Assembly: GCF_001653565.1 (NCBI RefSeq)
Contig: NZ_LYPB01000092.1
Location: forward strand, 96,140 to 160,139
Direction of reading: 5' to 3'
DNA: 64,000 nt
Source of the DNA: Paenibacillus oryzisoli
GTDB lineage: Bacteria > Bacillota > Bacilli > Paenibacillales > NBRC-103111
Below are positions 37,629-47,060 of this stretch, one piece after another. Both the position numbers and the translations under genes were made by a program. The notes under the pieces are model-generated. The model ran no database searches. It was not told the DNA's origin and worked only from the letters and a program-made list of their open reading frames with translations. How positions within the stretch are numbered: the stretch's first letter is position 1; each line of letters opens with the position of its first letter.

Positions 37629-38465
37629 TTATGGCTTCGGTGTTGATTTCGGCGTTGCTTTCGGTGTTGACTTAGGATCTGTTTTGGAATCACTTTTGGA
37701 ATCTGCTTTAGAATCTCCACTTGTTGCGAAAGGTGTGTGGTATTCAACTTCAAGCATGGTAATTACGCCATTAGAAATGTGATCCTCTGCTAGACCCGCA
37801 ATATACCCAGGCAAGTTATCAATTCTATCAGGCAGATAGGTAATGGTTGTATGGATTTCAAACTGTGAGCGCGTATAAATCTTAATTTTGTCAGGGTACG
37901 ATTCCGAAGGATCCGGCTTAATCTCTGATACGTCTGACAACGCACTCTGCGGGATCTCTCCTAGCACTTTACACAGCGCAGCTTTATTCGGATCTGTATC
38001 CGTCCATCCCGTCAAGATGGGCATGTCGAGCGGGATACCGCTGCCAGCTGGCAGATCAATCACATTGCCGTCAGCGAGCACAGCTTGCTTTTTGCCGTTA
38101 GGATCTATCTGAAAAGCTACTTTAGGAAATTCTTCGACTCCAATGTGAATGACACCGGGAAACATTTTGGTCACCTCAGCACTTTTAATCATAGGCATCC
38201 CAGAGATCCGCTGTTCAATCGTCTTAGAGCTCACTGCAAAAAAACGATCACCTACTGCAACTTGAGTAGCTTGTCCAATTACGTCAGATGCTAGTAGCAC
38301 ATTCCCCTCTACTTCGATCCGACTAATCCGACTTAGTGAAGATTGGAAAAACAAAATAACGAGTACCGTTAGGAAAAAAATAATCAAAAAAGAGAGCAGC
38401 TTCCGATTCGTACGCGCACGTGGCTTAGGTACTGGCAACGTTGGTACTTTGACATCTTCGGACAA
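37629..38465 (-). CDS. divIB: Cell division protein DivIB/FtsQ
   Basis: DivIB, with FtsL and DivIC, links the Z ring to septal synthases. The protein has a short cytosolic Arg/Lys-rich start, one membrane helix (FLIIFFLTVLVILFF, about residues 30-45), a POTRA domain (ISRIEVEGNVLLASDVIGQA) and the beta domain. The last 30 or so residues are a low-complexity tail of SDSK and STPK units encoded by an imperfect 12-nt tandem repeat. The TTG at 38465 has AGGTGG 8 nt upstream; a GTG at 38477 opens the frame without a ribosome-binding site. Confidence 0.9.
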   Translation of the reverse strand: MSEDVKVPTLPVPKPRARTNRKLLSFLIIFFLTVLVILFFQSSLSRISRIEVEGNVLLASDVIGQATQVAVGDRFFAVSSKTIEQRISGMPMIKSAEVTKMFPGVIHIGVEEFPKVAFQIDPNGKKQAVLADGNVIDLPAGSGIPLDMPILTGWTDTDPNKAALCKVLGEIPQSALSDVSEIKPDPSESYPDKIKIYTRSQFEIHTTITYLPDRIDNLPGYIAGLAEDHISNGVITMLEVEYHTPFATSGDSKADSKSDSKTDPKSTPKATPKSTPKP

Positions 38466-38528
38466 GAGGGGCACCACCTAATTATATTTATATCCATTCC
38501 TATGACCTAATCCAATGAATATCGTGAA

Positions 38529-38552
38529 TCCCCTCCTGCAAGCAGGAAGGGA
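38529..38552 (-). repeat. Hairpin between murA and divIB
   Basis: TCCCCTCCTGC and GCAGGAAGGGA form an 11-bp stem with one mismatch and a 2-nt loop. No T-run follows. It may slow or partly stop transcription, or be an mRNA processing site. Confidence 0.45.
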
Positions 38553-38574
38553 TACGCGATTGTCACACCACCTA

Positions 38575-39843
38575 TTACTCACTGGGAACCGGCGCTTGAC
38601 GACGCACAGAAGCCCCTAGTCTGACTAACATATGTTCGATCCTATCATACCCTCTATCGATATGATGAATTTGCTCAACGATCGTTGTGCCATGCGCAGC
38701 TAAACCGGCGATTACAAGAGCAGCACCAGCTCGCAAATCGGTCGCTTCAACTGTAGCACCATACAACCTTGGGACACCACGGATAAAGGCTGAACTCATA
38801 TCTACGCGAATGTCTGCCCCCATCCGAGACAATTCATCCACGTGCTTAAATCTACCTTCAAATATCGTTTCTTTCATCACACTTAGTCCATCTGCTAGAG
38901 ATAAAAGTACCATGACTTGCGATTGTAAATCCGTTGGGAAAGAAGGATGAGGCGACGTCACGATACGTTCAACTGCCTTGGGTCTTGCCTTGCAGCTTAC
39001 ATGTATTATATCACCGTCTGCGATGATTTGAACACCTGCACGCTTAAGCACATGGATAACCGATGTTAAATGAGCAGGGTTTACTCTTTCCAAAGTAATA
39101 TTACCTCTGGTAGCCGCTGCTGCAACTAGAAAGGTTCCTGCAACAATACGATCTGGAATTATCCGGTACGTGCAAGGAGATAAAGCAGTAACACCACGAA
39201 TCGTGATTGTATCCGTTCCTGCTCCAATTATATCAGCGCCCATCGCATTCAGGAAGTTTTGCAAATCCTGTATCTCTGGTTCGCGTGCAGCATTATAAAT
39301 CGTTGTCGTACCTTCCGCTTTCACAGCGGCCATCATGATATTCTCAGTCGCCCCTACACTTGGGAAATCCAAGAAGATCTCATTACCTTGCAGTGCTTCG
39401 GCAGAACAGACAATTCTGTTAGAAAATTCTTCAATATCGGCTCCCAGAGCCTGTAAACCTTTGAGATGCAAATCGATTTTACGTTCGCCGATTGCACAGC
39501 CACCAGGTTGATAGACAGTGACACTGCCGAATCTAGCGAGAAGCGGACCCATGAGAAAGATGGAAGAGCGCATCTGACCCATCAATTCTTCGGGGATGTG
39601 GGAGGAATGAACTGTGGATGTTGTAATGGTTACCGTATCTCCTTGCTGCTCGGCTCGACAACCAAGTGCTCGTAGAATACGCAGCATGGTGTCGATATCG
39701 AGCAGATTAGGAACATTGTGCAAAGTATGCGTACCACTAGCAAGTAAGCACGCAGCTAATATAGGTAATGCGGCGTTTTTAGCGCCGTGTATCTGGATGG
39801 CTCCCGTAAGAGGTCTTCCACCTTCGATAACGAGCTTCTCCAA
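38575..39843 (-). CDS. murA: UDP-N-acetylglucosamine 1-carboxyvinyltransferase
   Basis: MurA starts peptidoglycan precursor synthesis by moving enolpyruvate from PEP to UDP-GlcNAc. The 422-residue length is normal. The catalytic Cys, target of fosfomycin, is in QPGGCAIGERKIDLH, and the start LVIEGGRPLTGAIQIHGAKNA is typical. The gene starts with TTG behind GGAGGTG. Location between murB and divIB differs from Bacillus subtilis, where the murA genes lie outside this cluster. Gram-positives often have two MurA; this one is coupled to the division cluster. Confidence 0.97.
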   Translation of the reverse strand: MEKLVIEGGRPLTGAIQIHGAKNAALPILAACLLASGTHTLHNVPNLLDIDTMLRILRALGCRAEQQGDTVTITTSTVHSSHIPEELMGQMRSSIFLMGPLLARFGSVTVYQPGGCAIGERKIDLHLKGLQALGADIEEFSNRIVCSAEALQGNEIFLDFPSVGATENIMMAAVKAEGTTTIYNAAREPEIQDLQNFLNAMGADIIGAGTDTITIRGVTALSPCTYRIIPDRIVAGTFLVAAAATRGNITLERVNPAHLTSVIHVLKRAGVQIIADGDIIHVSCKARPKAVERIVTSPHPSFPTDLQSQVMVLLSLADGLSVMKETIFEGRFKHVDELSRMGADIRVDMSSAFIRGVPRLYGATVEATDLRAGAALVIAGLAAHGTTIVEQIHHIDRGYDRIEHMLVRLGASVRRQAPVPSE

Positions 39844-39858
39844 AATTCCACCTCCGAT

Positions 39859-40764
39859 TTACCTCTCACCCATTACCAGAACCTCAGGTACTAGCTTAAT
39901 ACCGTACGATTGCTCTACGATCAGCTGTACTTCGTTGATAAGAGTAAGAACGTCCTCGGCTGTAGCTTCTCCCGTGTTAACAATGAAATTGGCGTGAAGC
40001 ATAGAGATTTCTGCTCCACCGACACGTTTGCCTTTCAGGCCTGCTTCTTCGATGAGCTTTGCTGCAAAGCCCCCTTCGGGGTTACGGAATACACTTCCTG
40101 CGCAAGCTAATTGCAAAGGTTGCGTACGCAGACGTCGATCTCGGTAAGCAGCCATAGCCCCTGCGATTTCGTTGCGGTCTCCAACCTGTAATTCAAAGAC
40201 AGCCTCTGTTACAATGCCAGGCAATGTGTGCAAAATAGAATGTCGATAAGCATATTGTAAATCTTCTGCCTGCATAACGACCAATTCCCCTGTATCCAAG
40301 ATGACTTCAGCCTGCTTGAGTATGCGTGACACATCGGACCCGTGAGCCCCTGCATTCATGTATACGGCGCCTCCCACTGTACCGGGGATTCCTGAAGCAA
40401 ACTCCAGTCCGGTCAAGCCTTCTTTGGCTGCGAGTACGGATAATTTAATGAACGAATAGGAACCTCCCGCATAGACCATGGAACCTTCAAAACGAAGGGT
40501 ATCTAACTCATGGCCTAACTTAATCACGACACCTCGAATTCCTCTATCTCCGACAAGCAAGTTAGAACCCCTGCCAATCACTGTCCAAGGTAAGCCGCGC
40601 TCATGTAGAAACTTGATGGCAGCAGCTACCTGCTCTTTGGAGTGGGGAATAATCAAGCAATCAGCCGGACCGCCGATTTTCCAAGTGGTGTATGGAGCTA
40701 GTCGTTCATTCGTTCTTATCTCGCCAATATTGGATGCCTTTAAGTCGGCTATTAACTTCTGCAT
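39859..40764 (-). CDS. murB: UDP-N-acetylenolpyruvoylglucosamine reductase
   Basis: MurB reduces the MurA product to UDP-MurNAc with NADPH and FAD. The 301-residue type II enzyme has the FAD-binding start NERLAPYTTWKIGGPAD, VIGRGSNLLVGD, and the catalytic region GSVFRNPEGGFAAKLIEEAG with its Ser. AGGAGG precedes the ATG. It lies 15 nt before murA. The 212-nt gap on its upstream side holds inverted repeats. Confidence 0.97.
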   Translation of the reverse strand: MQKLIADLKASNIGEIRTNERLAPYTTWKIGGPADCLIIPHSKEQVAAAIKFLHERGLPWTVIGRGSNLLVGDRGIRGVVIKLGHELDTLRFEGSMVYAGGSYSFIKLSVLAAKEGLTGLEFASGIPGTVGGAVYMNAGAHGSDVSRILKQAEVILDTGELVVMQAEDLQYAYRHSILHTLPGIVTEAVFELQVGDRNEIAGAMAAYRDRRLRTQPLQLACAGSVFRNPEGGFAAKLIEEAGLKGKRVGGAEISMLHANFIVNTGEATAEDVLTLINEVQLIVEQSYGIKLVPEVLVMGER

Positions 40765-40804
40765 GGGAAAACCTCCTTCACAGAACGTAGGGCGAAATGT
40801 AGAG

Positions 40805-40879
40805 ATGTAAGATTGATATCATACAAGTTCTTACATTTCATTCAAAAGGATTGGAGCGAAGTCGGCCGATCTTCGTTCC
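40805..40879. repeat. Inverted repeats between murG and murB
   Basis: ATGTAAGA (40805-40812) pairs with TCTTACAT (40829-40836), and an imperfect dyad around CGGCCG lies near 40858-40876 (CGAAGTCGGCCGATCTTCG). Neither carries a clear T-run. The remainder of this 212-nt gap shows no gene. Confidence 0.35.
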
Positions 40880-40976
40880 TTGTTCACTTATGAAGCCTTA
40901 GGTGTCTGTCACGGTTATAGTGTAGTTTATGTAAAATCGGTTAGAGTGTGACAATCGCCTATACGGTTTAACAAAA

Positions 40977-42047
40977 TCACAATGAATGGCTATGCGTTTC
41001 AATCAATTTAACGATAGCAGCTACAGCATCACTCTCATTACGTGATTGCATCGCTGCTTTATAGATCTCACGATTCTTGTAAAGTGCTTCGACCTGATCG
41101 GCAAGCCTATCAGGAGATAAGTCCTCTTCCTGAATAACATCGGCGTAACCGGCCTTCTGAAATGACGCTGCATTCAGTATCTGATCACCTCGACTGGCTT
41201 GACGGGATAACGGAATTAAGAGCATGGGTTTCTCTAAACCTAGAAACTCAAAGATCGACGTTGCACCTGCACGTGAAATAACGAGATCTGTCATCGCCAA
41301 CACATCAGGCAGCTCTTCGTTCAAGTATTCAAATTGCTTATAGCCACGGGTAGAAAGATGCTCATCAGATACATTCCCTTTGCCACACAGATGCACGATT
41401 TGAAATTGGGGGAGTAAACGACCTAAGTTCGCACGTACTGCTTGATTCAATACCTGTGACCCTAAACTACCTCCCATGACTAGTATCACTGGTTTCTGGG
41501 TATGGAAATCACATAACTGAAGCGCGCGTGACGCTTTACCACAACTGATATGTTCACGGATCGGCAAGCCAGTAAGAACAGACTTTCCGCCCTTAATATG
41601 CGAAAGGGATTCTGGAAACGTTACACAGACCTTCGTTGCAAAAGGAATGGAAATCTTATTCGCAAGTCCAGGCGTCATATCGGATTCATGGATAATAACA
41701 GGGATGTTGTTCATTCGACTTCCCAAAACAACTGGAACGGAAACGAACCCGCCTTTCGAAAAGACAATGGCGGGCTTCAAACGTTTAAGTAACCGATACG
41801 ATTCATAAACACCTTTCATGACTTTGAATGGATCTTTTATATTTTTGAGATCGAAGTATCGACGCAATTTCCCTGAAGAAATCGGATAAAAGGGAACCCC
41901 TTCTCGATTAATAATCTCTTTTTCAATACCAGTAGCCGAGCCTATGTATTTGACATCCCAACCTTGTTGCTTCAACTTATGCATCAGCGCTAGATTAGGC
42001 GTAACATGGCCTGCGGAGCCACCTCCGGTAAATACAATTGTCTTCAT
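40977..42047 (-). CDS. murG: Lipid II synthase MurG (GlcNAc transferase)
   Basis: MurG adds GlcNAc to lipid I at the inner membrane face to form lipid II. The 356-residue GT-B protein has the N-terminal loop [16 protein letters not shown], the second glycine-rich loop [10 protein letters not shown] and the UDP-GlcNAc-binding segment [23 protein letters not shown]. The ATG has GAGGTGACAGGGG upstream. It follows ftsW by 7 nt. Confidence 0.97.
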   Translation of the reverse strand: MKTIVFTGGGSAGHVTPNLALMHKLKQQGWDVKYIGSATGIEKEIINREGVPFYPISSGKLRRYFDLKNIKDPFKVMKGVYESYRLLKRLKPAIVFSKGGFVSVPVVLGSRMNNIPVIIHESDMTPGLANKISIPFATKVCVTFPESLSHIKGGKSVLTGLPIREHISCGKASRALQLCDFHTQKPVILVMGGSLGSQVLNQAVRANLGRLLPQFQIVHLCGKGNVSDEHLSTRGYKQFEYLNEELPDVLAMTDLVISRAGATSIFEFLGLEKPMLLIPLSRQASRGDQILNAASFQKAGYADVIQEEDLSPDRLADQVEALYKNREIYKAAMQSRNESDAVAAIVKLIETHSHSL

Positions 42048-42054
42048 TCCCCTG

Positions 42055-43152
42055 TCACCTCGAATAGCGGGATATATTAAGCAGGATGCCGACGGATGTC
42101 AGCATGAGCGTCAACGAAGACCCCCCTGCACTTATGAATGGCAGCGTAATCCCCGTTACCGGGAACATACCGATAACTACGCCGATATTAATAATAACTT
42201 GAACGGCAATCATGCCGATAATGCCTACTGCAATTAAGCTGGCAAATGTATCAGGTGCCGTTATAGCTGCACGCATCCCTCGCCATACTAAGATGGTAAA
42301 GAGTAGCAGAACCAACGTGCCTCCAATAAAACCTAGCTCTTCAGCGATGATGGAAAAAATAAAATCAGTTTGCGGCTCTGGTAAGTAACTATACTTCTGC
42401 CGACTCATGCCGAGTCCAAGACCTACTAATCCGCCAGGTCCAATTGCATAGAGGGATTGAATAGATTGATATCCAGCGCCAAGCGGATCCTGCCAAGGAT
42501 CAAGAAAAGCGGTAATCCGTTTCAGACGATAGGGAGCGGCGATAACGAGTCCGATAAAACCCGCAACCCCTATCATACCTAGATAGGAAAGATGAAGCAA
42601 TCTCGCACCAGCAGTGAAAATAATGAGAAGAGACGCACCAACAAGCACGACCCCTGTTCCTAAGTCTGGCTGCAGCATGATTAGACCGAATGCCAGCCCC
42701 ATAATACCCAGAGGCGGCACCAAACCTTTGGTTAGCAGTGTAATTTTAGATTGATTTTCAGATAGCATTTTGGAAAGAAAGAGAATCATCCCTATCTTCA
42801 TAAATTCAGAAGGCTGAATCCCGAAAGCACCGATACCTAGCCAACTTCTGGCACCACCACGAATAACGCCGATACCAGGAATCAGTACAATGACCAACAT
42901 GCCAAAGCACACAAACAAGGCCAACTTAGCGAATCGTTTCCACACCAAATAATCAACGTTCATGGTAAAGAACATGGCAACGATGCCCAGCACAGCGAAA
43001 ATCAGCTGCCTTTTTAAGTAATAAAAAGAATCACCGAATTCACGAAATGCAAGTACACTGCTTGCGCTGTAGACCATAATAACGCCGATTGTCAAAAGCA
43101 GCAAGGTCGGAATAATAATCCAAATGTCAGGAGCGGAGCGTGCTTTACCCAT
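42055..43152 (-). CDS. spoVE: SEDS peptidoglycan polymerase FtsW/SpoVE
   Basis: A SEDS-family lipid II polymerase working with a class B penicillin-binding protein. The 365-residue protein has about ten membrane helices, the FtsW signature region [20 protein letters not shown] and the catalytic-Asp loop [17 protein letters not shown]. The ATG at 43152 is placed 7 nt after AGAGGTG, preferred over a GTG three codons earlier. Position in the dcw cluster equals SpoVE of Bacillus subtilis (spore cortex); if no other ftsW exists it may also serve division, so the symbol is by position. Confidence 0.9.
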   Translation of the reverse strand: MGKARSAPDIWIIIPTLLLLTIGVIMVYSASSVLAFREFGDSFYYLKRQLIFAVLGIVAMFFTMNVDYLVWKRFAKLALFVCFGMLVIVLIPGIGVIRGGARSWLGIGAFGIQPSEFMKIGMILFLSKMLSENQSKITLLTKGLVPPLGIMGLAFGLIMLQPDLGTGVVLVGASLLIIFTAGARLLHLSYLGMIGVAGFIGLVIAAPYRLKRITAFLDPWQDPLGAGYQSIQSLYAIGPGGLVGLGLGMSRQKYSYLPEPQTDFIFSIIAEELGFIGGTLVLLLFTILVWRGMRAAITAPDTFASLIAVGIIGMIAVQVIINIGVVIGMFPVTGITLPFISAGGSSLTLMLTSVGILLNISRYSR

Positions 43153-43208
43153 TACAGACACCTCTTTGTCAGTTGTGGGCCTCCCTCTATAAAGTGGATA
43201 AGCCCTAC

Positions 43209-44603
43209 TTAAAGGTTATGCACGGACTCCCTAAACATGCGTCCCCTGTCCTCAAAGGATGGAAACATATCCCAACTTGCACAAGCTGGCGAAAGAAGTA
43301 CAACGTCTCCTCCTTCACTCATTTGCCAAGCAAGCTGAACGGCTTGTTCAACCGCGTCCGCAGCATCCTTAGCAGTATCGACGGTTTGTACCTTGCTAAT
43401 CCCTGCCAATTCGGCAATATGCTTGATTTTTTCTTTCGTTTGCCCTAATGTGACAACGCCTTTGATCCGCTCACGGAAGGTTGGCAGTAGTTCCATATAA
43501 TCCGAACCTCGATCTAAGCCGCCGGCAATCAGGATAACCGGTTGTTCGAAAACTTCTATCGACTTAATAGTAGCCGAGGAATTCGTTGCTTTCGAGTTAT
43601 TATAAAAGGTTACACCTTCCAGCTCTCTCACGAGCTCGAGACGGTGCTCTACGCCCCGAAAGCTGCGCAATACATTAGCAATCACATCTAGGGATACACC
43701 CGCTGTAATGGCCGCTGCAGCGGCCGCAAGCGCATTCTCCACGTTAAAGCTTCCTGGAATGCCCATTTCAGAAGCTGGCATGATGGTTTGAATGGCACCT
43801 TGACCGTTCGCATACACCAAACAGTTCGTCTCGGCATCCAAATAAACGCCATGACCAAGCTTAGTTTCCCTCGAGAAATGAAATTGTTTCGCTTTTAAAT
43901 TGGACATGAGACGGCGACATACTTCGTGATCCCAATTCATAATAGCGGTATCGTCTTCCGTTTGATTTTCAAAAATCTTAGCTTTCGAAGCGACATAATC
44001 ATCCATTGAGCCATGATAATCCAAGTGCGTTTCGTAAATATTCAGCAGTAAGGCAATGTTTGGACGAAATGCTGTTGTCCCTTTTAATTGAAAAGAACTT
44101 AATTCAACAACCATCCAATTCTCAGCAGTTACCTCTGGTGCAGCCTCCGTTAATGCACGGCCAATGTTTCCTGCTACCACAGGCTTCAAACCTGCAGCAT
44201 CGAGCATTAAGCCGATAAGCGTCGTTGTCGTCGTTTTCCCATTGGAGCCTGTAATCCCGATGATCGGCGCTTCGCAAAATTGATAGGCGACTTCAACTTC
44301 TGTTACAACCTCAATACCCAGCTCTTCTGCTCTTCGAATAGGATCTACCGAATAGGGAATTCCTGGGTTCTTGACAACTAGCGCAACCCCTTCATGCACA
44401 AGGGACTCCGGATGAAACCCGCATACAACAGAAATACCCAGAGCCTCCAATTCGTCGGCTTCAGGGCACGCGCTTCGTTCTTTTTTGTCATTGACTGTGA
44501 CGAGAGCTCCTTTTTGATGAAAAAGCTTAGCTGCAGCGACACCGCTGCGAGCCAAGCCAAGTACGATCACTTCAAGTCCACGATAATCCCGCGGATGCTT
44601 CAT
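43209..44603 (-). CDS. murD: UDP-MurNAc-L-alanine:D-glutamate ligase
   Basis: MurD adds D-glutamate to the peptide stem. The 464-residue Mur ligase has an N-terminal Rossmann-like UDP-binding domain (VIVLGLARSGVAAAKL), the ATP loop GITGSNGKTTTTTLIG (about residues 115-130), the central Lys/His region (LLNIYETHLDYHGSMDDY) and the C-terminal domain (GGLDRGSDYMEL). It starts 3 nt after the mraY stop, so translation is coupled. Confidence 0.97.
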   Translation of the reverse strand: MKHPRDYRGLEVIVLGLARSGVAAAKLFHQKGALVTVNDKKERSACPEADELEALGISVVCGFHPESLVHEGVALVVKNPGIPYSVDPIRRAEELGIEVVTEVEVAYQFCEAPIIGITGSNGKTTTTTLIGLMLDAAGLKPVVAGNIGRALTEAAPEVTAENWMVVELSSFQLKGTTAFRPNIALLLNIYETHLDYHGSMDDYVASKAKIFENQTEDDTAIMNWDHEVCRRLMSNLKAKQFHFSRETKLGHGVYLDAETNCLVYANGQGAIQTIMPASEMGIPGSFNVENALAAAAAAITAGVSLDVIANVLRSFRGVEHRLELVRELEGVTFYNNSKATNSSATIKSIEVFEQPVILIAGGLDRGSDYMELLPTFRERIKGVVTLGQTKEKIKHIAELAGISKVQTVDTAKDAADAVEQAVQLAWQMSEGGDVVLLSPACASWDMFPSFEDRGRMFRESVHNL

Positions 44604-44606
44604 GTT

Positions 44607-45566
44607 CTACAACACCTCATTCATATATAATCCGAGCAGAGCAAGTACGAGACCTACAGCCCAGAAAGTAATTACAACTCGCCACTCCGACCATCCAACC
44701 AACTCAAAGTGATGGTGAATCGGACTCATTTTGAACACGCGTTTCTTCCTTGTTTTGAAAGAAACTACTTGGATGACGACGGATAAAATTTCAACTAAGA
44801 AAACTCCGCCAATAATGGCAAGAAGCAGTTCTGCTTTCGTTAAGATAGCCACGGCGACTAGTCCGCCTCCGATTCCCAATGAGCCTGTATCACCCATGAA
44901 GACTTTGGCAGGATGCGCATTGAAAACGAGGAATCCTAGCACAGCGCCAACCATGGCTGCTGAGAAGATAGCTGCTTCTGGCTGTGTGTTGTTCATGGCA
45001 ATGATCGTGTAAGCGCCAAATGCAATTGCACTTGTCCCCGCTAACAAGCCGTCCAAGCCATCTGTAAAGTTAACGGCATTCGAAGCGCCTAGCATCAAAA
45101 TGGCCATTAACGGAAAGTACAACCAGCCTGCATTCAAATGATACGATACAAATGGTACGTAAATATCTGTGCTGTGTCCTTGCATAACGAGTAAATAACA
45201 GACAATGGCTGAAATCAATAATTGACCAAAAAGTTTCTGTTTCGCTGTAAGCCCTAAAGAACGCTTGAAAATAATTTTGATATAGTCATCAAGAAAGCCA
45301 ACAAGTCCATAACCTAAGGAAGCTAATAATAAAATGAGTAAATCTGTATTTTTATCAGCAAAACGAAGTGTAGCCAAGGAAAGCGCGAGTAAAATAATGA
45401 CGCCGCCCATCGTTGGTGTACCTTGCTTCTTGAGATGTCCTTGCGGGCCATCCTCACGAATCTGCTGTCCAAATTTCATCCTTCTCAAAATAGGTATGCA
45501 TAACGGCCCCATGATTAGCGCCAGCACGAATGCTACACCCATTGTTAATAATACCGCGTTTTCCAC
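44607..45566 (-). CDS. mraY: Phospho-MurNAc-pentapeptide translocase
   Basis: MraY moves phospho-MurNAc-pentapeptide to undecaprenyl phosphate, forming lipid I in the membrane. The 319-residue protein has about ten hydrophobic helices and the conserved loops KKQGTPTMGG, the Asp-rich FLDDYIKI, NAVNFTDGLDGL, and the His cluster MSPIHHHFELVGW. The start is GTG with AGGGGG upstream. A 111-nt gap separates it from murF. Confidence 0.97.
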   Translation of the reverse strand: MENAVLLTMGVAFVLALIMGPLCIPILRRMKFGQQIREDGPQGHLKKQGTPTMGGVIILLALSLATLRFADKNTDLLILLLASLGYGLVGFLDDYIKIIFKRSLGLTAKQKLFGQLLISAIVCYLLVMQGHSTDIYVPFVSYHLNAGWLYFPLMAILMLGASNAVNFTDGLDGLLAGTSAIAFGAYTIIAMNNTQPEAAIFSAAMVGAVLGFLVFNAHPAKVFMGDTGSLGIGGGLVAVAILTKAELLLAIIGGVFLVEILSVVIQVVSFKTRKKRVFKMSPIHHHFELVGWSEWRVVITFWAVGLVLALLGLYMNEVL

Positions 45567-45677
45567 GTTGGTTCCCCCTGCTCATTTCCGTCACTCTTTC
45601 CTGAAATAACGATGTCCTTCTAAGGGCCGCGTTATGGAAACCTCGAAATTGGCACAACCAATTTGAGGGTCTTTCTT

Positions 45678-47060
45678 TCAAATTAATAAGCTTTGGACAA
45701 CCTGCTCAAGCCGCATCCCGCGCGAGCCCTTCACGAGCACGAGATCCTCGGCGCTTGCGAGTGCTGCGAGCTCCTCCGCGAGCTGCGCCTTGTCGTCGTA
45801 GGCACGCACCTGCGCCTGCGGAAACTGCTTCACCGCTTCATCCGCGATGAAGCGGCCAAGACGCCCGAACGTGAAGACGTAGTCTACACGTTCCGGAGAC
45901 AACATCGCGCCAATGCCGCGATGGAACTGCTCTTCGTGCTCGCCAAGCTCCAGCATGTCGCCGAGCACGAGGAACTTCCGACCGAAGCCGCTCAGCTGCT
46001 CGGTCAGGGCAATCGCCGCCCGCATCGAGGCGGGCGAGGCGTTGTACGCATCGTTAAGCACGGTCAGCCCAGAGGCTGCCGTGAGCTTCTCGATGCGCAT
46101 GCTCGTCATCTGCAGCGCGCGAAGCCCCGCTGCAACGGCACTTGGCGTGACGCCGAAGGCCTCGCCGACGGCAATGGCCGCTAACGTGTTCACAACGTTG
46201 TGCGTGCCAAGCAAAGGGATAAACAATTCCTCATACTCAGAGGAATTGATGGTGAAGTAGGCACCATCCGCATCCATCCGGATAGCAGTTGGGTAACGAT
46301 CGTTATCGTGGTCTTGGCCGAAACGAATGCGACGCAGCCCCTCAGGTAACTTCAGCTCGCCTAATGCTTGCTCAATTAACGGTTCATCCCCGTTATAGAT
46401 AATCAAGCCATGGGCAGGCATGCCTGTCACGATTTCAGCTTTGGCACGGGCAATTTCATCTCTGGAACCAAGTTGAAGCATATGCGATTCACCAATCATG
46501 GTGATGATGGCAGCTTCCGGCTCTGCGATTTCAGACAATAAAGCAATTTCGCCGCGTCCACTCATGCCCATTTCAACGACTGCAAATTCCGTCGTTTCTT
46601 CAAGCAGCAAGAGTGTAAGCGGTAAACCAATATGGTTATTCAGGTTTCCCTTTGTTTTATGAACCTGGTATGTGCTCCCTAGGACAGCTGCAACCAAATC
46701 TTTGGTTGTCGTCTTCCCATTGCTCCCGGTTATACCGATGATCCGTACGGGGAGCTCTTTGCGGTAAGCTTTGGCCAAACCCTGAAGCGCTTCAAGTGTA
46801 TCTTCGACTTGAATGCAAGGGATATCGCTTGGCACCAAGCCATGGTCAGCTTGCCAGAGAATAGCCGCAGCCCCTTTCTGATAAGCATCTTGCGCATACT
46901 GGTGACCATCGAAATTCTCTCCGATAAGCGGGATAAACAGACTGCCAGCCTGAATCGAACGTGTATCCGTAGACACTCCCTTAATCAAAATGTCACCATG
47001 CACACCCGACACCTCGCTGCGGAGCATCGTTGCTATTTGACCTAATGTACGCTGAATCAC
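45678..47060 (-). CDS. murF: UDP-MurNAc-tripeptide:D-Ala-D-Ala ligase
   Basis: MurF completes the UDP-MurNAc pentapeptide. The 460-residue protein has the ATP loop GITGSNGKTTTKDLV (about residue 108-122) and the MurF C-terminal domain (NDAYNASPASMRAAIAL). The start is GTG overlapping the murE stop by 4 nt. The 3' third, about 45.69-46.2 kb, is strikingly more G+C-rich than the rest of the gene and neighbours, with a fairly sharp change near 46.2-46.3 kb. The reading frame and motifs stay intact, so the gene looks functional. Confidence 0.96.
   Translation of the reverse strand: MIQRTLGQIATMLRSEVSGVHGDILIKGVSTDTRSIQAGSLFIPLIGENFDGHQYAQDAYQKGAAAILWQADHGLVPSDIPCIQVEDTLEALQGLAKAYRKELPVRIIGITGSNGKTTTKDLVAAVLGSTYQVHKTKGNLNNHIGLPLTLLLLEETTEFAVVEMGMSGRGEIALLSEIAEPEAAIITMIGESHMLQLGSRDEIARAKAEIVTGMPAHGLIIYNGDEPLIEQALGELKLPEGLRRIRFGQDHDNDRYPTAIRMDADGAYFTINSSEYEELFIPLLGTHNVVNTLAAIAVGEAFGVTPSAVAAGLRALQMTSMRIEKLTAASGLTVLNDAYNASPASMRAAIALTEQLSGFGRKFLVLGDMLELGEHEEQFHRGIGAMLSPERVDYVFTFGRLGRFIADEAVKQFPQAQVRAYDDKAQLAEELAALASAEDLVLVKGSRGMRLEQVVQSLLI

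Noticed and set aside
37535-37753. 72-codon minus-strand ORF at the end of divIB
   Set aside because: It is another frame of the divIB tail repeat and extends into the AT-rich gap; it could be read as a frameshifted tail, but nothing supports that.
40765-40976. A hidden gene such as murC between murB and murG
   Set aside because: No frame of useful length or ribosome-binding site; only inverted repeats. murC must lie elsewhere, as in Bacillus.
45693-46184. 163-codon ORF antisense to the 3' part of murF
   Set aside because: Long open frames on the opposite strand are expected in G+C-rich coding DNA; the protein is Arg/His/Leu-rich without a family.
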